In this document: one piece after another, positions 34,718 through 46,278 of the stretch
Layout: each line of letters opens with the position of its first letter
Numbering within the stretch: position 1 is the stretch's first letter
NCBI GenBank assembly: GCA_019137255.1
Contig: WPDH01000080.1
Location: 124,001 to 188,000, forward strand
Direction of reading: 5' to 3'
Length of the DNA: 64,000 nucleotides
DNA from: Corinectria fuckeliana
Taxonomy: Eukaryota; Ascomycota; Sordariomycetes; Hypocreales; Nectriaceae
Position numbers and translations under genes: made by a program
The notes under the pieces: model-generated
Database searches by the model: none
The model's input: the letters and a program-made list of their open reading frames with translations, nothing else
Told to the model about the DNA's origin: nothing

Positions 34718-37050
34718 TGATGACGAAGATGGGGGACGGGGAATGGATCGGATTAGGATGACGGCAGAGCCATTCCTCGCGAAGAAGGAAGTTGGGGTGG
34801 CGAGCTATTCGTATTCAGTGTTTGCTTGTTGATGATGGTGGTGATGATGGAAGACGGATGGATTGAGGATGTGACGTCGTCGAGTTCGTGAGGTGGTGAC
34901 AGGTAAAAGTGTAGAGTAGTAATTGCCCCTGACAGGTCGAAAGAATCTAGACCGCGATGGTACGCGTGCGCTCAGTCGCAGGGTGAAATGAGGGAACCCT
35001 ATCTATGGCTTGGTTTAATTTTCCGAATGAGACACCAGCTTTACGAGGAATAAGAGAAGGGATGAAGGAGCGTTCTATAATTAACTGTGAGACAATAAGA
35101 ATAGATAAAATCAAATCAAGAAATCGCCAGATGAAGCTCTCAATCTTGGGTTGATGACTGTACGGGTTGGAACCTTGGGAGCTGACACATGCTGTCATCC
35201 ACCTTGCGGCTCTTGGTTCATTAATTAATAGGCCTAGTGCCTACATAGTAGGACTCAGTGCACCGCTTTGGCTTGTGATGGGCTGCTTACATAACACGAC
35301 AGTGGATACATGGCTCTTGTCGCAGATTTACCAAGCGACAATTCCGGGCTCTGCGGAGTCTGGCATTGAGTCCCGCCGTTGGTTGATTACATAGACTACG
35401 GGGGAGGGGAGGGGGCCGGCCCTATCTTGGGGATGAGATGAAGTTTTGAGAATGCTGACCTAGGCCTGTGAGACATTGTCTGTCTGGTATAGTATTTGAG
35501 TATGTACTGTGTAGCTTGCCAACTTGCTACGTCGACACCAGGCTGGTGTGATTCATCCAACCTTCAGGTTTCCTTCCCATGGACAGGAATCTCGATGGAA
35601 TGTCGGCCCTCCACCAAACCCTCCACACAACTTGATACTAGGAAAGCATAATCGGTAAACTAGGCGTCTCTCGTACCTAGTGCTCATCACTTGGCGAGGG
35701 ACTCGAGGATTGCGGGGAAATGCCCTCGTGGGATGTCGCCGGCTCCCGCTTGCCCTCATCTTTCCTTGGCAGCCAGGTCCTCGGCCGAATCGACGGCTGG
35801 TTGATGCCGTGATGTTGCTTGGCTGACTGCTTCTGGGGTTCCGTCGTGAGTCTCCATCGTGACGAGTTTGTGAACCGTCCGTCCACTTGTACGCAATCGC
35901 TGCCAGCCAGCAGTGATACACTTGATAACCTGGGGGGCAACGTCAACCGGCAACTAGATATGACCCCCCCTCCCCGTGCTGCTCTCGGCCTAGGTATCTT
36001 GCAGGTTCTCAAGGACGCTACGTACGTCATGGCATGCGTTGGCTTGTTTCGTCAAGCACCGGCGGGGTGGTGATCGACTGGTTCCCAAGTTTCCGTCGGC
36101 GCGGAAGACCTGGGGTAGCATCCGTACTGTAGACTAGGTAGACTAAGTAGGTAGACCAACATGGAGCCTACTGGAGACATCCGGGCATGGGCGATTACTG
36201 ATGGATGGCAAAAGCCAAAAGTGCCATAGTGCTGCATACCTTAACACTCAACTACCTGATTAATTAGTCTACCCCGCGGATGTTGGAGCGCCCGGCGTTG
36301 AGATGGCCTTGATCTGCGCCCGCGTGCTCGATCAAGGTTCAGGCCTGTTGGTGGCTGATGCAAAAGAGACCAGAGACCTTAACAAAGGGAATACCTCCAG
36401 GGATCCCATGCAATGGAAGTTTCCATTAGAAAAGGCCCAGCAGCATTCGTACTGTCGGAGTGCAAAACCCGTCCTCGCCCATGCCCATGTCCATGCCCAT
36501 CAAGCCATCCATCAGACGACGGACTCGGAGTGTGGGAGCATTCGCCCAGTGTTTGTCCAGCATTCGTGCAGCATTCGGCACTTCGCCCACCTGTCGTCGC
36601 CCGCCAACCATTCGCTTCCGCTCGCTTGGACGCGGGACGGCGGCGGGATTCGATGGATCCAGGCCGCCCATTCACCTTACAAGTCGCCTTTTGTCACCCC
36701 CTCCCGCTTGGCTCATGGTCCTCCCATCTCGTGTCTCCCGTGTCCCTTGTCCACTCCTCCCCCCCCTCGTTCCCCTATTTTCGTCATCTGCCGTTCCCAA
36801 AGTCGCCTATAAGTGGACGGCGTGCCTGCCTCTGCTCGACCTCGTTGCAGGACTGGTGTGTAATCTTGCATCTTGGCCATCTCGAAAGGAAGCCGTTGCA
36901 CAACGCCAACGCTGTCTCACAAAGTCTCAAGTCTCACTCTCCTGCGTCTTGCTCCTGCCTCACTCCCACCTCTTGCTGCGCCTCCCTCTTATTCAAGGTT
37001 GATCCGATCCAATAACTACAAAGACTCCCATCTCTCACACCCACCAACCT

Positions 37051-37080
37051 CTCTCCCTCCCTCCCTCCCCTCCCTCCCTC
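37051..37080 (+). repeat. CTCC pyrimidine tract in a 5' leader
   Basis: Seven CTCC-like units about 120-150 bp upstream of the ATG at 37201. Pyrimidine tracts of this kind often precede transcription starts of well-expressed filamentous-fungal genes. Confidence 0.8.
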
Positions 37081-37200
37081 TTGTATCCGCCGTCCTGCAA
37101 CCCCCCGCAACTACTACTACTCCAACTCATCGTCGTCGTCCAGCAACAGTAAGCAACGCATCAATACGGCAACACAAAACATACCCACGACAAGGGGAAA

Positions 37201-37701
37201 ATGACGGCCGGAGTCGTCCATGGCAGCGCTCCGTTCGCCGAGTCCCCCACCGTCGTCTCTCCCAATGCCGACCACGATGCCATGCGAGGACGCAAGAGAG
37301 ACCGCAGCATGACCCGCCGCAGCGTCCGAGCCATCCGCTGTGCCCCCGCCGATGAATGCAGCACCCTCCGAGGCCGCTCCCGCCGCCGTGCCACCTCGCC
37401 GGCCCTGGGATATTCTTCCCGGGCCACGTCTCCGAGAGTCTCATCGCCGACTCGACGACGCCTGCTCCATGCCCGATTGCGCCGCGAGCACTGCCCCTCG
37501 CGGGTTTCGTCGTCTGTAGAGAGGCAGCAGCAACAGCAGCTGGCCCTTCGACGCCGCCAACGAACTCGGAGCAGAAGCCGCGGGCCTCGGGCAGACGTAG
37601 AGCCTGAGCCTCCTCGGTTGGCTGACGTCTTATCCGGATTGCGGAACGAATTGCACGCCAGCTCCGACGAGGACGAGGGAGCAAAGCAGGATAGTAGCTG
37701 A
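37201..37701 (+). CDS. Hypothetical Arg/Ser-rich protein
   Basis: Intronless frame of 166 aa that I do not recognise. The middle is rich in Arg and Ser with SR/RS dipeptides (RGRSRRRATSPAL, RQRTRSRSRGPRAD) and a QQQQQ run. The C-terminus is more ordered, with LADVLSGLRNELHAS followed by an acidic SSDEDEG tail. Support for being real: pyrimidine-rich leader, ATG in good context (gggaaaATGACG), and higher GC than the flanks. Basic, disordered composition suggests nuclear or RNA/DNA association, but that is inference. It could be an untranslated or lineage-specific frame. Confidence 0.55.
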   Translation: MTAGVVHGSAPFAESPTVVSPNADHDAMRGRKRDRSMTRRSVRAIRCAPADECSTLRGRSRRRATSPALGYSSRATSPRVSSPTRRRLLHARLRREHCPSRVSSSVERQQQQQLALRRRQRTRSRSRGPRADVEPEPPRLADVLSGLRNELHASSDEDEGAKQDSS

Positions 37702-38838
37702 GGGACCACTACCACGTCGACTTCATTTGTACGCTGAGCATCGAAATTGGAGCTACCACTGGAAAACCAATACCCCGTACATGCATTGCTCTTCCATGCA
37801 TGCATAACAGTTTTGTCTTCTTTGTACGGGTCCGAGACCAGATTGCGGGAAACGGGAGTTTGCTGGCGTTGTCGTGCTACTGGGAATTACAGTGTGCTTG
37901 GAAGGGTCAGACAGGGCTGATGGCGTTGGCTTCGCGACGGGAAACCGAAAATTGAATGATATTGTAACACTACGAGCTTGCCTTGTGAGGAAATCAGGTA
38001 TAGCACTACTCTAATAAAAGCACTCAAAAGCATTCGCAACTATTCTCATGAGTCGTGCTATTCGAGCTGTAACGTTATAACATGTCTACGAAGTACTTGG
38101 GCTGTATATGACGTGTTTGTACTGGCTTTCGCTTTTCATTTATCTCATCTTCCCTTCTACATCATACATGATCTCACTATCAGTGATAGAGGCTCTTTGA
38201 GTATCAGGGCAATACGGGGTGTCAGTATAAATAGTGAATAACGTGGTAGCGAAGAATGGCCGAATAGATAGTATCTAGATCTATCTACCTATAGGCCTAC
38301 TATGTTACAGGTAGATTAGGTAAGGTGACTCCCTCCAGTTAGTATCCATTTGACAGCTGGCGGCACCTGCTCCCTAATTACAACGTTATATAAGGCGGCC
38401 GTCTGGACGAACGGCACTATCTCCGGGGGCCCTTGGACGCTGGAGGCACCGGCTCCGCTCTCTCCAAGACCGGGGCCACGCTCATTGGCCGCAGCCACTC
38501 AGAGACTCAGAGCTGGCGGATTTTTTAGAACATGGACTGATCACTGATGATGATAAACTGGATCCCACCTCCATCAATCCTTTGCGCGTGTGCTCTACAA
38601 ATCGCGATTCTCTTTTCATTTGGGTCTTCGCTTCGTTGCTCCGTCATCCGCCTTGCTCCGACCCATTGATTAATTGCCGCCGAGTCAGCACCGCCAAAAC
38701 CCTCGGCGTGTCGCTCAATTCCCCCTCCGGCCCTCTCCGATCATCATCGCCGAATTTGCTCCCCTCCCCGACCAAGCATGCCGATACCTGTCCTCCCGGT
38801 CCTCGTCGCTCTGGCTTAGCATTCACCGTCCCGATCCA
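37702..38838. other. Intergenic: promoter region of the PPR gene
   Basis: About 1.1 kb. A TATATAA word lies at about 38388, and GTAC-N3-GTAC-type sequence at 38087-38096. The PPR frame is open for 55 codons upstream of its ATG (from 38674) without another ATG. Confidence 0.45.
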
Positions 38839-41800
38839 ATGCTCGAGAGAACGGCAGCCGGCCTGGAATCATGCACTCTCCAGCGTGTTCTCCCCAAGCC
38901 CACCAAGAGCTGTCGCCAGTTGCACACGGGCTTCTGGCAGCATGGTGCCTCCGCCATTGACCTCTCCAGCATATTCCCCGGTCCGCTGCGTGCCTCCGAT
39001 TCGGATCCTGCTGACGCCGACCCGTCACATCGTCACCAGCAGTCGAATCTGCTTGCCTCCGTCTTCCTGCTCGACTTCCTCTATCCTAGCGCTACCTTGC
39101 CGCTGCTGCGTCGGATATACCCCCAGCTGCCCACGGCTCAAGATGGACACCGCAAGACGGCGGCCCCGCGGAGACGGCAGTTCTCATCAGCAGCCGTGGG
39201 CCCGACCCTCGAATCGACCACTACAAATATGGCTGGGTTGAGTGGCGGAGACATAGGAGCAGGTAGCATGCACAAATCCATACCAGGTGACAATCATACT
39301 GCTTTGGAGAGCCGCCGAGATGGAGCAGCCGTCCGTGAACACGACGATCCGCCTATAGCGGAAACGGAGGCCGAACCGACCGATTTGAGAAACGACGAAG
39401 CCCAAGAAGCGCTAGAACGTATTGGGCAACTGATAGACGACGCTGGCTGCCTTTACAACGAGGTATGGGACCTGTACACTCATGTCGACCACGAGAACCG
39501 TCTTGGTATACGCGCTGGGGTCGTTAAATATCTTGTCCGGTCTCATGGCGTTGTAGAGAATGGACGGGCCCTCTCAGTCTTTCGGCAGATACCCGTGGAT
39601 GAGTGGGATGACGATCTTCTTGCCTCAGGAATCCTGCTATTCCTACGCACGGGGGACCTATCGTCTGCGGTAGATCAGTTCAAAAATGGGCTCGAATCTC
39701 AAGGATTGACCGGAGGCCTCGAGTACTTGTTGGCGGACGCCATTACCTCAAGGAAATGGGCCACCGCATTGGATGTTTGGGTGGTGTACTATGCCGCACA
39801 AGTCAAGAAACTTCGCAAACGAAAGCCTAGTACGGCCCGGCTGAAGGAACTGGAAGGTATCCCTAACCAAGGGACCCTGTACTTCGCTTTCCGGAGCTTC
39901 TTGGTCTCGGACGGTGCTGAGTACCTTCAAAAGCTCAAACAGTCTGCTGTGTCGGACACGGCCTTTCGCGTATTTCGAAAACACTTCGCGCAAATGGCGT
40001 TGTGGGAGCCTTGCTCCCCTGAGCAGGCGGCGATTATTCTCGAAACTCTGAATGACAAGGACCTCTACAACGATTACCTTGTGCGAATGTTTGACCGCTG
40101 GTACGAGAAACTCGAACCCCAGTCGAATATTGTCAAGCTTCCCGCAATGTACCAAAGGCTTCGAGACCTTCCGAACGCCAAGCCTGCGATGGCTGTTTTA
40201 CGAGGAATGTTCAAGGTTCACTTTCCGAAGGACATCGCCGCCCTAGAACAACTGTACCAGGATTGGATCCGATTCCGCGGAGACCTGAACCAATGGGGCT
40301 ATGAGAAGTTCCTCAAGTTGTACGCCCAAAGGGGCGATGTTGCAGCTGTTCAAAGGCTTTGGGCCAAGTACGTGGAGGCATATCCGGAAGTGCTCAAGAC
40401 TCCGCGAGCCTTTAGGAGTATCGTGAACGTCTACGCTCAAGTGGGAGACGCCGCCCAAACCCAAAAGGTTATTCATGAGATGACTAGCAAATACGGAGTT
40501 GAGCCTGATGTTGATTGCTGGAACACGCTTCTCAAGGCGTACATGAAAGCCAACAATTACTCTCAGGTGTTGAGATGCTTCGATGAGATATCCAAGACGC
40601 ACGAGCCCGATTCGTTCACATATGCCCACGTTATGGCCATGAGCTCGAAGAAGGGAGATCTGGAGACAACTATCGATTTTTTTAATCGGTCGCAGGAGGC
40701 TCAAGTTCCCATCACGAAGGAGATGGGGCTCGCGTTGGTGGTGGCATATTGTCAAAACGATCTTTTGATGGAGGCGGAAAGGCTCTGTGTCGAGATGGCT
40801 GAACGAAAGGTTACCCATGCTGCCATCTGGAACCAACTTCTCAACTTCAACGGCGAGGCACGCAACCTTAAGAGATGCTACACGATCCTGGAGCGCATGA
40901 AGAGCTTTGGTGTGCAGTGGGACGACGACACTCATCGATTTCTTCTCCAGGCCCTCGTCAACGTCAACCAGATCCACTCTGCATACGCTCTCTTGAAAGG
41001 AGCCGAAGATGAGGAGCTGTTTTCCGTGACGCCAGAGCACTATGCCATTGTCATGGCGGGTGCTGCTCGTGTTGGAGAGCACCTCCTAGTGGAGAGCCTT
41101 CACCATAAACTACAAAAGTCCGACATGCCCGTGAGCTTCAAGGCTTTGATAGCGGTGGTGGAAACGGCGGTTCGACGCAGGCCAGGGGTGCAGCGGACGC
41201 TGAACTTGAGCAAAGAGTTAGTTGAACACTTCCGCCAGGCCACGGCCAGCTCGACGGGAGAACCTGGACAGACTGCCACCAGGAATTCCCTGGCGAACCT
41301 GTCAGAAAACCCGGCCATGTCGAAAAACGAGCAGCAGAATGTTGGCCGAGCGATCATGCTCCTGGTTGAGCTGCGAGAGTTTGGTAATGCGGAAGAACTG
41401 ATGACTCTCTACAACGAGCTGATTCCCCAGTTCAAGATGAACGAGCAATACCCCCCGAACGTCATGTCGGCTTTGATGCTGGCGTACTACAAGGACGAGA
41501 GCTCGGACAAGGTTTTGGAGCTCTGGGAAAAGACATGGGACCAGATGCTCCAATCGAGCAAGAAGAGAAGCGGAGATGGCATCTACAGCGGCCACGAATA
41601 CGACCTTTCACGAGTGCTCAACGTCGTGCTGAGAGTATACCGAGACAAGAACGACGCTCAGGGATTGTCAAACTGCATTGACCGAGTCACAAAGGAGGGA
41701 TTCAAACTCACGTGCGCAACCTGGTCTCTCGCCGTTCGGTATCTTGCTGAGCTAGGCCGATGGGAGCGGGCAATGTACTGGTGCGAGACGATGCTCATGG

Positions 41801-42549
41801 ATGGCTGGCGTGGCTGGAACTGGGGAAGGGTAAACAAGGAGCAGGCCGGGATCCTCAACACGCGTGTCCTAAGGGCACCCAAGAGCGTGGTTTTCCGACT
41901 GCAGCAGAAGTGGCTCGACATGCGGAAAATGGCCGCCTGGTCAGAAGACGTCTCCCACCAGCTTCACAAGGTCCAGCAGCACTTCCCGCGGCTCTACCAC
42001 GCCTTCACCACGTCCGACATGGAGAACCTCCCGGAGACGTACCAAGTCGTCTCAGACCGTACACCCGCGCGAGACGTCGACAAGGTCCTCCGCAGCATGC
42101 CCTACAAGGAGTTAATGAAGGCGAAGGAGGCTCTGGTCAAACAGCTGACGCAGGAGAAGAGGCGCGAGCAGAGCACTGCGACGAAAGCCCCGCAGACGCC
42201 GCAGGAGCATGAAGAGTGGAAGCGCGAACTGCAAAACAAGATTCGACGCCACGCTGTCACTTGGGCAAAGCGACGCGAGCAACGCTTCGCCGAGGCGGAA
42301 GGCCGCACCCCGGAAGGAGAATCCTACGCTGCCGCCGTCGATCCGGAACAAGTCGTCGCTCGAGAACGCTCCGGCTACTGGGATGACTTTTGGAGCCGTT
42401 ACGATCAGCGTCCCCACGGCGCGCGCCACCCTCAGCATGTGAAGCGCAATACAACCAAGGGGTTCAGGTCGAGCGGCCCAGATAGGGAAACCAGGCCAGT
42501 CTCTGGCGCTACATCAAGACGGAGAGCCAGTGGCAACGACAAATGGTAA
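38839..42549 (+). CDS. cya5: Mitochondrial PPR protein, CYA5/Pet309 type
   Basis: Pentatricopeptide-repeat protein of the family that stabilises or activates translation of the mitochondrial cox1 mRNA. Intronless, 1236 aa from the first in-frame ATG; the N-terminus MLERTAAGLESC and RRQLHTGFWQHGAS-like sequence (here CRQLHTGFWQHGAS) is the family signature. Residues 1-170 are Arg/Ser-rich, consistent with mitochondrial import. Helical PPR repeats occupy roughly 480-830 and beyond: TPRAFRSIVNVYAQVGDAAQ, PDVDCWNTLLKAYMKANNY and PDSFTYAHVMAMSSKKGD. The C-terminus is a basic coiled region with KRREQRFAEAEGR. Assignment to cox1 is by family, not tested here. Confidence 0.85.
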   Translation: MLERTAAGLESCTLQRVLPKPTKSCRQLHTGFWQHGASAIDLSSIFPGPLRASDSDPADADPSHRHQQSNLLASVFLLDFLYPSATLPLLRRIYPQLPTAQDGHRKTAAPRRRQFSSAAVGPTLESTTTNMAGLSGGDIGAGSMHKSIPGDNHTALESRRDGAAVREHDDPPIAETEAEPTDLRNDEAQEALERIGQLIDDAGCLYNEVWDLYTHVDHENRLGIRAGVVKYLVRSHGVVENGRALSVFRQIPVDEWDDDLLASGILLFLRTGDLSSAVDQFKNGLESQGLTGGLEYLLADAITSRKWATALDVWVVYYAAQVKKLRKRKPSTARLKELEGIPNQGTLYFAFRSFLVSDGAEYLQKLKQSAVSDTAFRVFRKHFAQMALWEPCSPEQAAIILETLNDKDLYNDYLVRMFDRWYEKLEPQSNIVKLPAMYQRLRDLPNAKPAMAVLRGMFKVHFPKDIAALEQLYQDWIRFRGDLNQWGYEKFLKLYAQRGDVAAVQRLWAKYVEAYPEVLKTPRAFRSIVNVYAQVGDAAQTQKVIHEMTSKYGVEPDVDCWNTLLKAYMKANNYSQVLRCFDEISKTHEPDSFTYAHVMAMSSKKGDLETTIDFFNRSQEAQVPITKEMGLALVVAYCQNDLLMEAERLCVEMAERKVTHAAIWNQLLNFNGEARNLKRCYTILERMKSFGVQWDDDTHRFLLQALVNVNQIHSAYALLKGAEDEELFSVTPEHYAIVMAGAARVGEHLLVESLHHKLQKSDMPVSFKALIAVVETAVRRRPGVQRTLNLSKELVEHFRQATASSTGEPGQTATRNSLANLSENPAMSKNEQQNVGRAIMLLVELREFGNAEELMTLYNELIPQFKMNEQYPPNVMSALMLAYYKDESSDKVLELWEKTWDQMLQSSKKRSGDGIYSGHEYDLSRVLNVVLRVYRDKNDAQGLSNCIDRVTKEGFKLTCATWSLAVRYLAELGRWERAMYWCETMLMDGWRGWNWGRVNKEQAGILNTRVLRAPKSVVFRLQQKWLDMRKMAAWSEDVSHQLHKVQQHFPRLYHAFTTSDMENLPETYQVVSDRTPARDVDKVLRSMPYKELMKAKEALVKQLTQEKRREQSTATKAPQTPQEHEEWKRELQNKIRRHAVTWAKRREQRFAEAEGRTPEGESYAAAVDPEQVVARERSGYWDDFWSRYDQRPHGARHPQHVKRNTTKGFRSSGPDRETRPVSGATSRRRASGNDKW

Positions 42550-43151
42550 TGGAAACTGGGGAGAGCGGCGTGGTTGAGAGCACGTCGAGTTCTGAATATA
42601 GACGGTAGCATTGTGTACGAAGTTGCGATATAGAGCGTGCATCATGGCATGGGGCCCAGGAGCATTGAAGGAGCAGGAGACGTTATGTACGCTGGGATAT
42701 TTGGAACGAGACGGGACAAGATGAGATGAAGCGTGTAGACTACCCGTACAAACCCTACTGAGCATTTACACCCTGTACTTTTGTTTGTATAACAGCCTAT
42801 AGAACAACGCACCGTTGGCTTCCTGTGTTGGAACAAGCCAGTGAATGTGATTCATGTATAGATGATTTGAGAGGTTTCATGTCCATATATCAACCTACGT
42901 ATTTGCTAGGCTATATCTTAAGTAATCAGTCTGTTCTCCTATCAACCTGGGTGGTATAAAGCAACGCCGAACGCCATCACAGCCTTAGATCAAGGACCCC
43001 CAATCTCAAAACATGACCATTCTATGCCGCCGTTCCGAATCTCCAAATATTCACTCTAGTTGGCGGGGGTGATTGTTAGCGTGCGAGGTTTTTATTTGCA
43101 AACGCGTTTGTAGTAGTTGAAGAGAGTCACGTCCAAGACCCGTATTTATAT
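42550..43151. other. Intergenic: converging 3' ends
   Basis: About 600 bp between the convergent PPR and Atos-family genes. AT-rich, likely both 3' UTRs. Nothing else seen. Confidence 0.5.
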
Positions 43152-45554
43152 CTAGGGAATCGCATCGTCGCCAGCCGGGGAGTGCGGCGGCGGGGGCGGA
43201 GGCGGCTTCATGCCTAGGGACCGCAGTCTTTGGGAGAGTAGGCCCTCGGCGCCGCTTGGTGAGCCGGTCCTAGCAAGAGCAAACGCGTTGCCGCCGTATC
43301 CTAGATCGCCCTTGTTGAGCTTTTCATATAGCGTCGGGCCCCAGGGCACAGATGCGTTGTTGGACGAGTCTTGAGTGGACGGCCGACTGGCCTGCGAGGA
43401 TCCCGGGGAGCGAATGTTGCCTCCGGGAGCCGTTGCCGCGGTGGCGTCGCTGACGTCGCTGTCGACGCGTTCATGCGCCGGGAGGCAGAAGGGAATGGGG
43501 TCAATGGGATGCGTATTTCCGCCGGCGAGGGCCTGGCTAGAAGGTCCCAGAGGAAACCCGGCACTCCGTCGGCGCCAGGCCTTCTCGGCAGCGAGCATTG
43601 CACCCGGGCCCGTCGGCGCGGGCGTCGGCGGGTGCATGACGCGGATGGGCTTGTAAGGCGTGTAGCGAGGTTCGGGCCAGGTGGTCTCGTTGCGCAGCTT
43701 CTCCTTGTCGTCTGGGACTCGGTTGGCGAAGACGATGCGGATGCTCTTGTACAGGTAAAAGCGGCCCTTGGCTGGCGAGCAGATGTGTAGATGAACGAGA
43801 TATCGAAGGATCGGACGGTGCACCGTGGCCAACTCGGATGTGACGGATATGTCGTGTATGATGGGGCCGGCCGAGTAGCTCCGCTGCCGGATGAAGGTCT
43901 TGGTCCCAGGTTCCATTCCTGTGAGATCATAGGGAACCAAGAAGAGCTTGACTGCCGTCTTGTTTGGGTTCTTGATGATGATCTGAATCTGCCCCTTTTC
44001 GGGGATCCTGTAGCTTCCTCCAGGGGGAAGCTTTGGGGTACTGGATTTCCGCTTCGCTCTTGGGTTCTGGTGCAACTCACGCTCAGGGCTGTGGTTAGCC
44101 ACAAGGTCCACTTCATCCCCGGTCGACTTCCTGTCGGCATAGCGGCTATGAGCCTTCCTTTTGGATCTCTGCTCATCATCTGGATTGGGCAGCCCATTCT
44201 CTAGATCGATTTGACCGACGTAGGGACTCGGCCCGTCGTCTGAACTCGGCCACCCGTGAGACGTGCTGCCGTAGCTGTAGTAGACGGCCGGGAAAGACAA
44301 GGTGACATGGGGTGGGCACTTGAGGCTCGACTTGCACTTCCCCTTGCCTAGCACGCCGATCTGGGCGACAAAATCAAGAGGTTTCGATGGCGTGGTGGAC
44401 ATACGACCACGCAGGATGCTCTCTTCGTAGGAGCCGACCATAGAGGCATGGTGAAGTGGCGAGGAGTCGGAGACGAACGACGATCGCCGCGAACGCAGGA
44501 AGGCGGGCGTTTGTGGGGAGGTGCCCTCTTGCACGAAGCTCGGGGTCGAGGTCAAGGACCTTCGAGGTTGGTGCGCTTGGTAGGGGAATGCTGCTTCTCT
44601 GCGGTATGAAGGTATTCGTGGAGGCAGGGAGTACCGTTGAGAAGGGGAGAGGAAGGGAGACGAGGCAGACGAGTTCAGTGTATGCCGCCTAGAGCCTAGC
44701 TGCCTAGACGAGAAATCAATGCCGTCCAGCGGCATGGTCAGGTCGAGTTCCTCGTAGCTCTCGGATTGGACGAGAGGGCTGGTAGGTGGCTTGTAGACGA
44801 AACTCGAGGAGAATGACGACGACAGACGCGACGTGTCGGATTGGAAGCTCTCGGGGCTTTCTGAGAAAGGAGCTCTTTGGTCGAAATGGAACGAAGCAAA
44901 GGGCCTCGGGGGAGAAGTGGCAAGCCACGGGCTCTCTGTTGGGGTTGGGTGGTTGTCGACATGCGCTCGAATGGCGGCCCTAGCCTGATCTGTGACGGCT
45001 TCATCCTTGGTGAAGTCTCCGCTGTGTAGGGCCGACCTGGGCCGTTCGATGCCGAGGCCATCTCGCAACCTCTCGTCGGTATCGCCGTCTGCCTCGTTCT
45101 TTTCCGGGGTGATCTTGGCCGGCGGTAGGAGATTGGTCGATTCAGACGGGGTCTGGGGTGTCTTGGGAACGGAGCCGGAGTTTGTTTGCTGAAGGATAGA
45201 CTCAAACTGCGGAAGGAGAATCAGCAGGCGTAACACGGCGGAGGATCAAGAGGAGAGGAATTGGAGACAGGAACTACGGACGTGGCGGTTGGGAATCCAG
45301 GTCGGAGACTGGGCTCGCTTCAATCTCTCGATGAGAGCAACGCGGTCCGATATCGCTGGTGCGTCGCTGGATATGGGAGTCTGGGGACGTCGTGGGCTAT
45401 CGGGAACGGGACCTTCGCAGAGCTCGGTGCGGATGCTCTCTTCGGAGAGGCGCCTGAGGCTCACAGGGGCGATGTTAATGGGGGTCGGGTCGACGGGAGA
45501 GCGGTGGTGGCGGCGGTGGTGGTGGTGGTCGAGATCGTCCTGGAAGATGGGCAT
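43152..45554 (-). CDS. Atos-family protein (DUF4210 plus C-terminal Atos domain)
   Basis: Member of the conserved Atos/FAM214 family, putative nuclear regulators; the role in fungi is unclear. Two exons (45282-45554 and 43152-45206) give 775 aa. The donor is CAC|GTCCGT, weak but in phase, joining PNRH to FESILQQ. A His-rich run (DHHHHRRHH) lies near the N-terminus, followed by a long Ser/Pro-rich region. Around residue 349 begins GSYEESILRGRMSTTPSKPL, continuing to FVAQIGVLGKGKCKSSL and SFPAVYYSYG. The second conserved block (about 490-600) has YRIPEKGQIQIIIKNPNKTA, KTFIRQRSYS and GRFYLYKSIRIVFANRVP. The C-terminus carries a poly-Pro run. Confidence 0.88.
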
Positions 45555-46236
45555 ATTGCAGAGTTGGAGCCACAGCGACGCTGTAGGCTCGAGAGGTTCG
45601 TCATGGATGAATAGGTAGTAGGCACGACAGATTGGTAGGTCGATCGCAGGAGCTTCACTGAGTCTTGGGCTTCGAGCTTTAGTTAAGCGTTGAGCTCCCT
45701 GTAGCAAAGTCGGGCGAGAAGGTGGGTTTCAAGGTGAGGTGGAGAGGTCGGTCATGCCATGCAGGCGGCTGCCAGGGCACCCGTGGGTCTTTGCGATGAA
45801 GATCTAGGATCTTGTGGGACGTCATCCACGGAATCTGACGACGACGGGCAGTACTTCGTACAGGACGGTCTATTGCCCGGTCGCCGACTCCGTCTTGCCC
45901 CGGTGGAAGGATGCAGAATTCAGTACTATGGAGGAGGTGGGAGATGACGGACGTCGGACTTGCTATGACACGACGTCGACGTAGAGGGTGTGAACCGTGA
46001 CAAGTTGCAGCGACAGCGGCACGAGCGGTGAAAGCGAATCATCAGAGCCAAGCTGTCTTGGGTAAGAGCCGTTCGGGGCGGCGGGTGAGTGGGGAGAATT
46101 GAGCGGGCGGGAGAGAGGTGGAGAGATCAGGGTGGGAAGAGGCTATTTTGTGAGTGAATGTGACCACTTTCAAGATGCTCCAAGACTAATGAAAAGTCGA
46201 CAACAATGCTTTCAAGCCGGGAATTTCTGGGACTTA
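45555..46236. other. Intergenic: 5' flank of the Atos gene
   Basis: Contains a GTACTTCGTAC word (45851-45861) and the left TA target duplicate (46235-46236) of the adjacent transposon relic. No gene seen. Confidence 0.5.
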
Positions 46237-46278
46237 GAGTCGTGACCCACCTTTTCGTGTGCCCCACCCCTTTGCGCA
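46237..46278 (+). repeat. Left terminal inverted repeat of the pogo/Fot1 relic
   Basis: 42 bp beginning GAGTCGTGACCC and ending TTTGCGCA; exact reverse complement of 48042-48083. Confidence 0.95.

Larger units (their letters stand above)
34675..37200. other. Intergenic region between divergent genes
   Basis: About 2.5 kb between the 5' ends of lsb6 and the small gene at 37201. Near lsb6 there is an AGG trinucleotide repeat at about 34693-34717; near the other gene a CTCC-rich leader (37051-37080). No supported gene between. Confidence 0.45.

Noticed and set aside
38674..38838. 55-codon non-ATG extension upstream of the PPR gene
   Set aside because: Open by composition only; the family N-terminus starts at the ATG at 38839.
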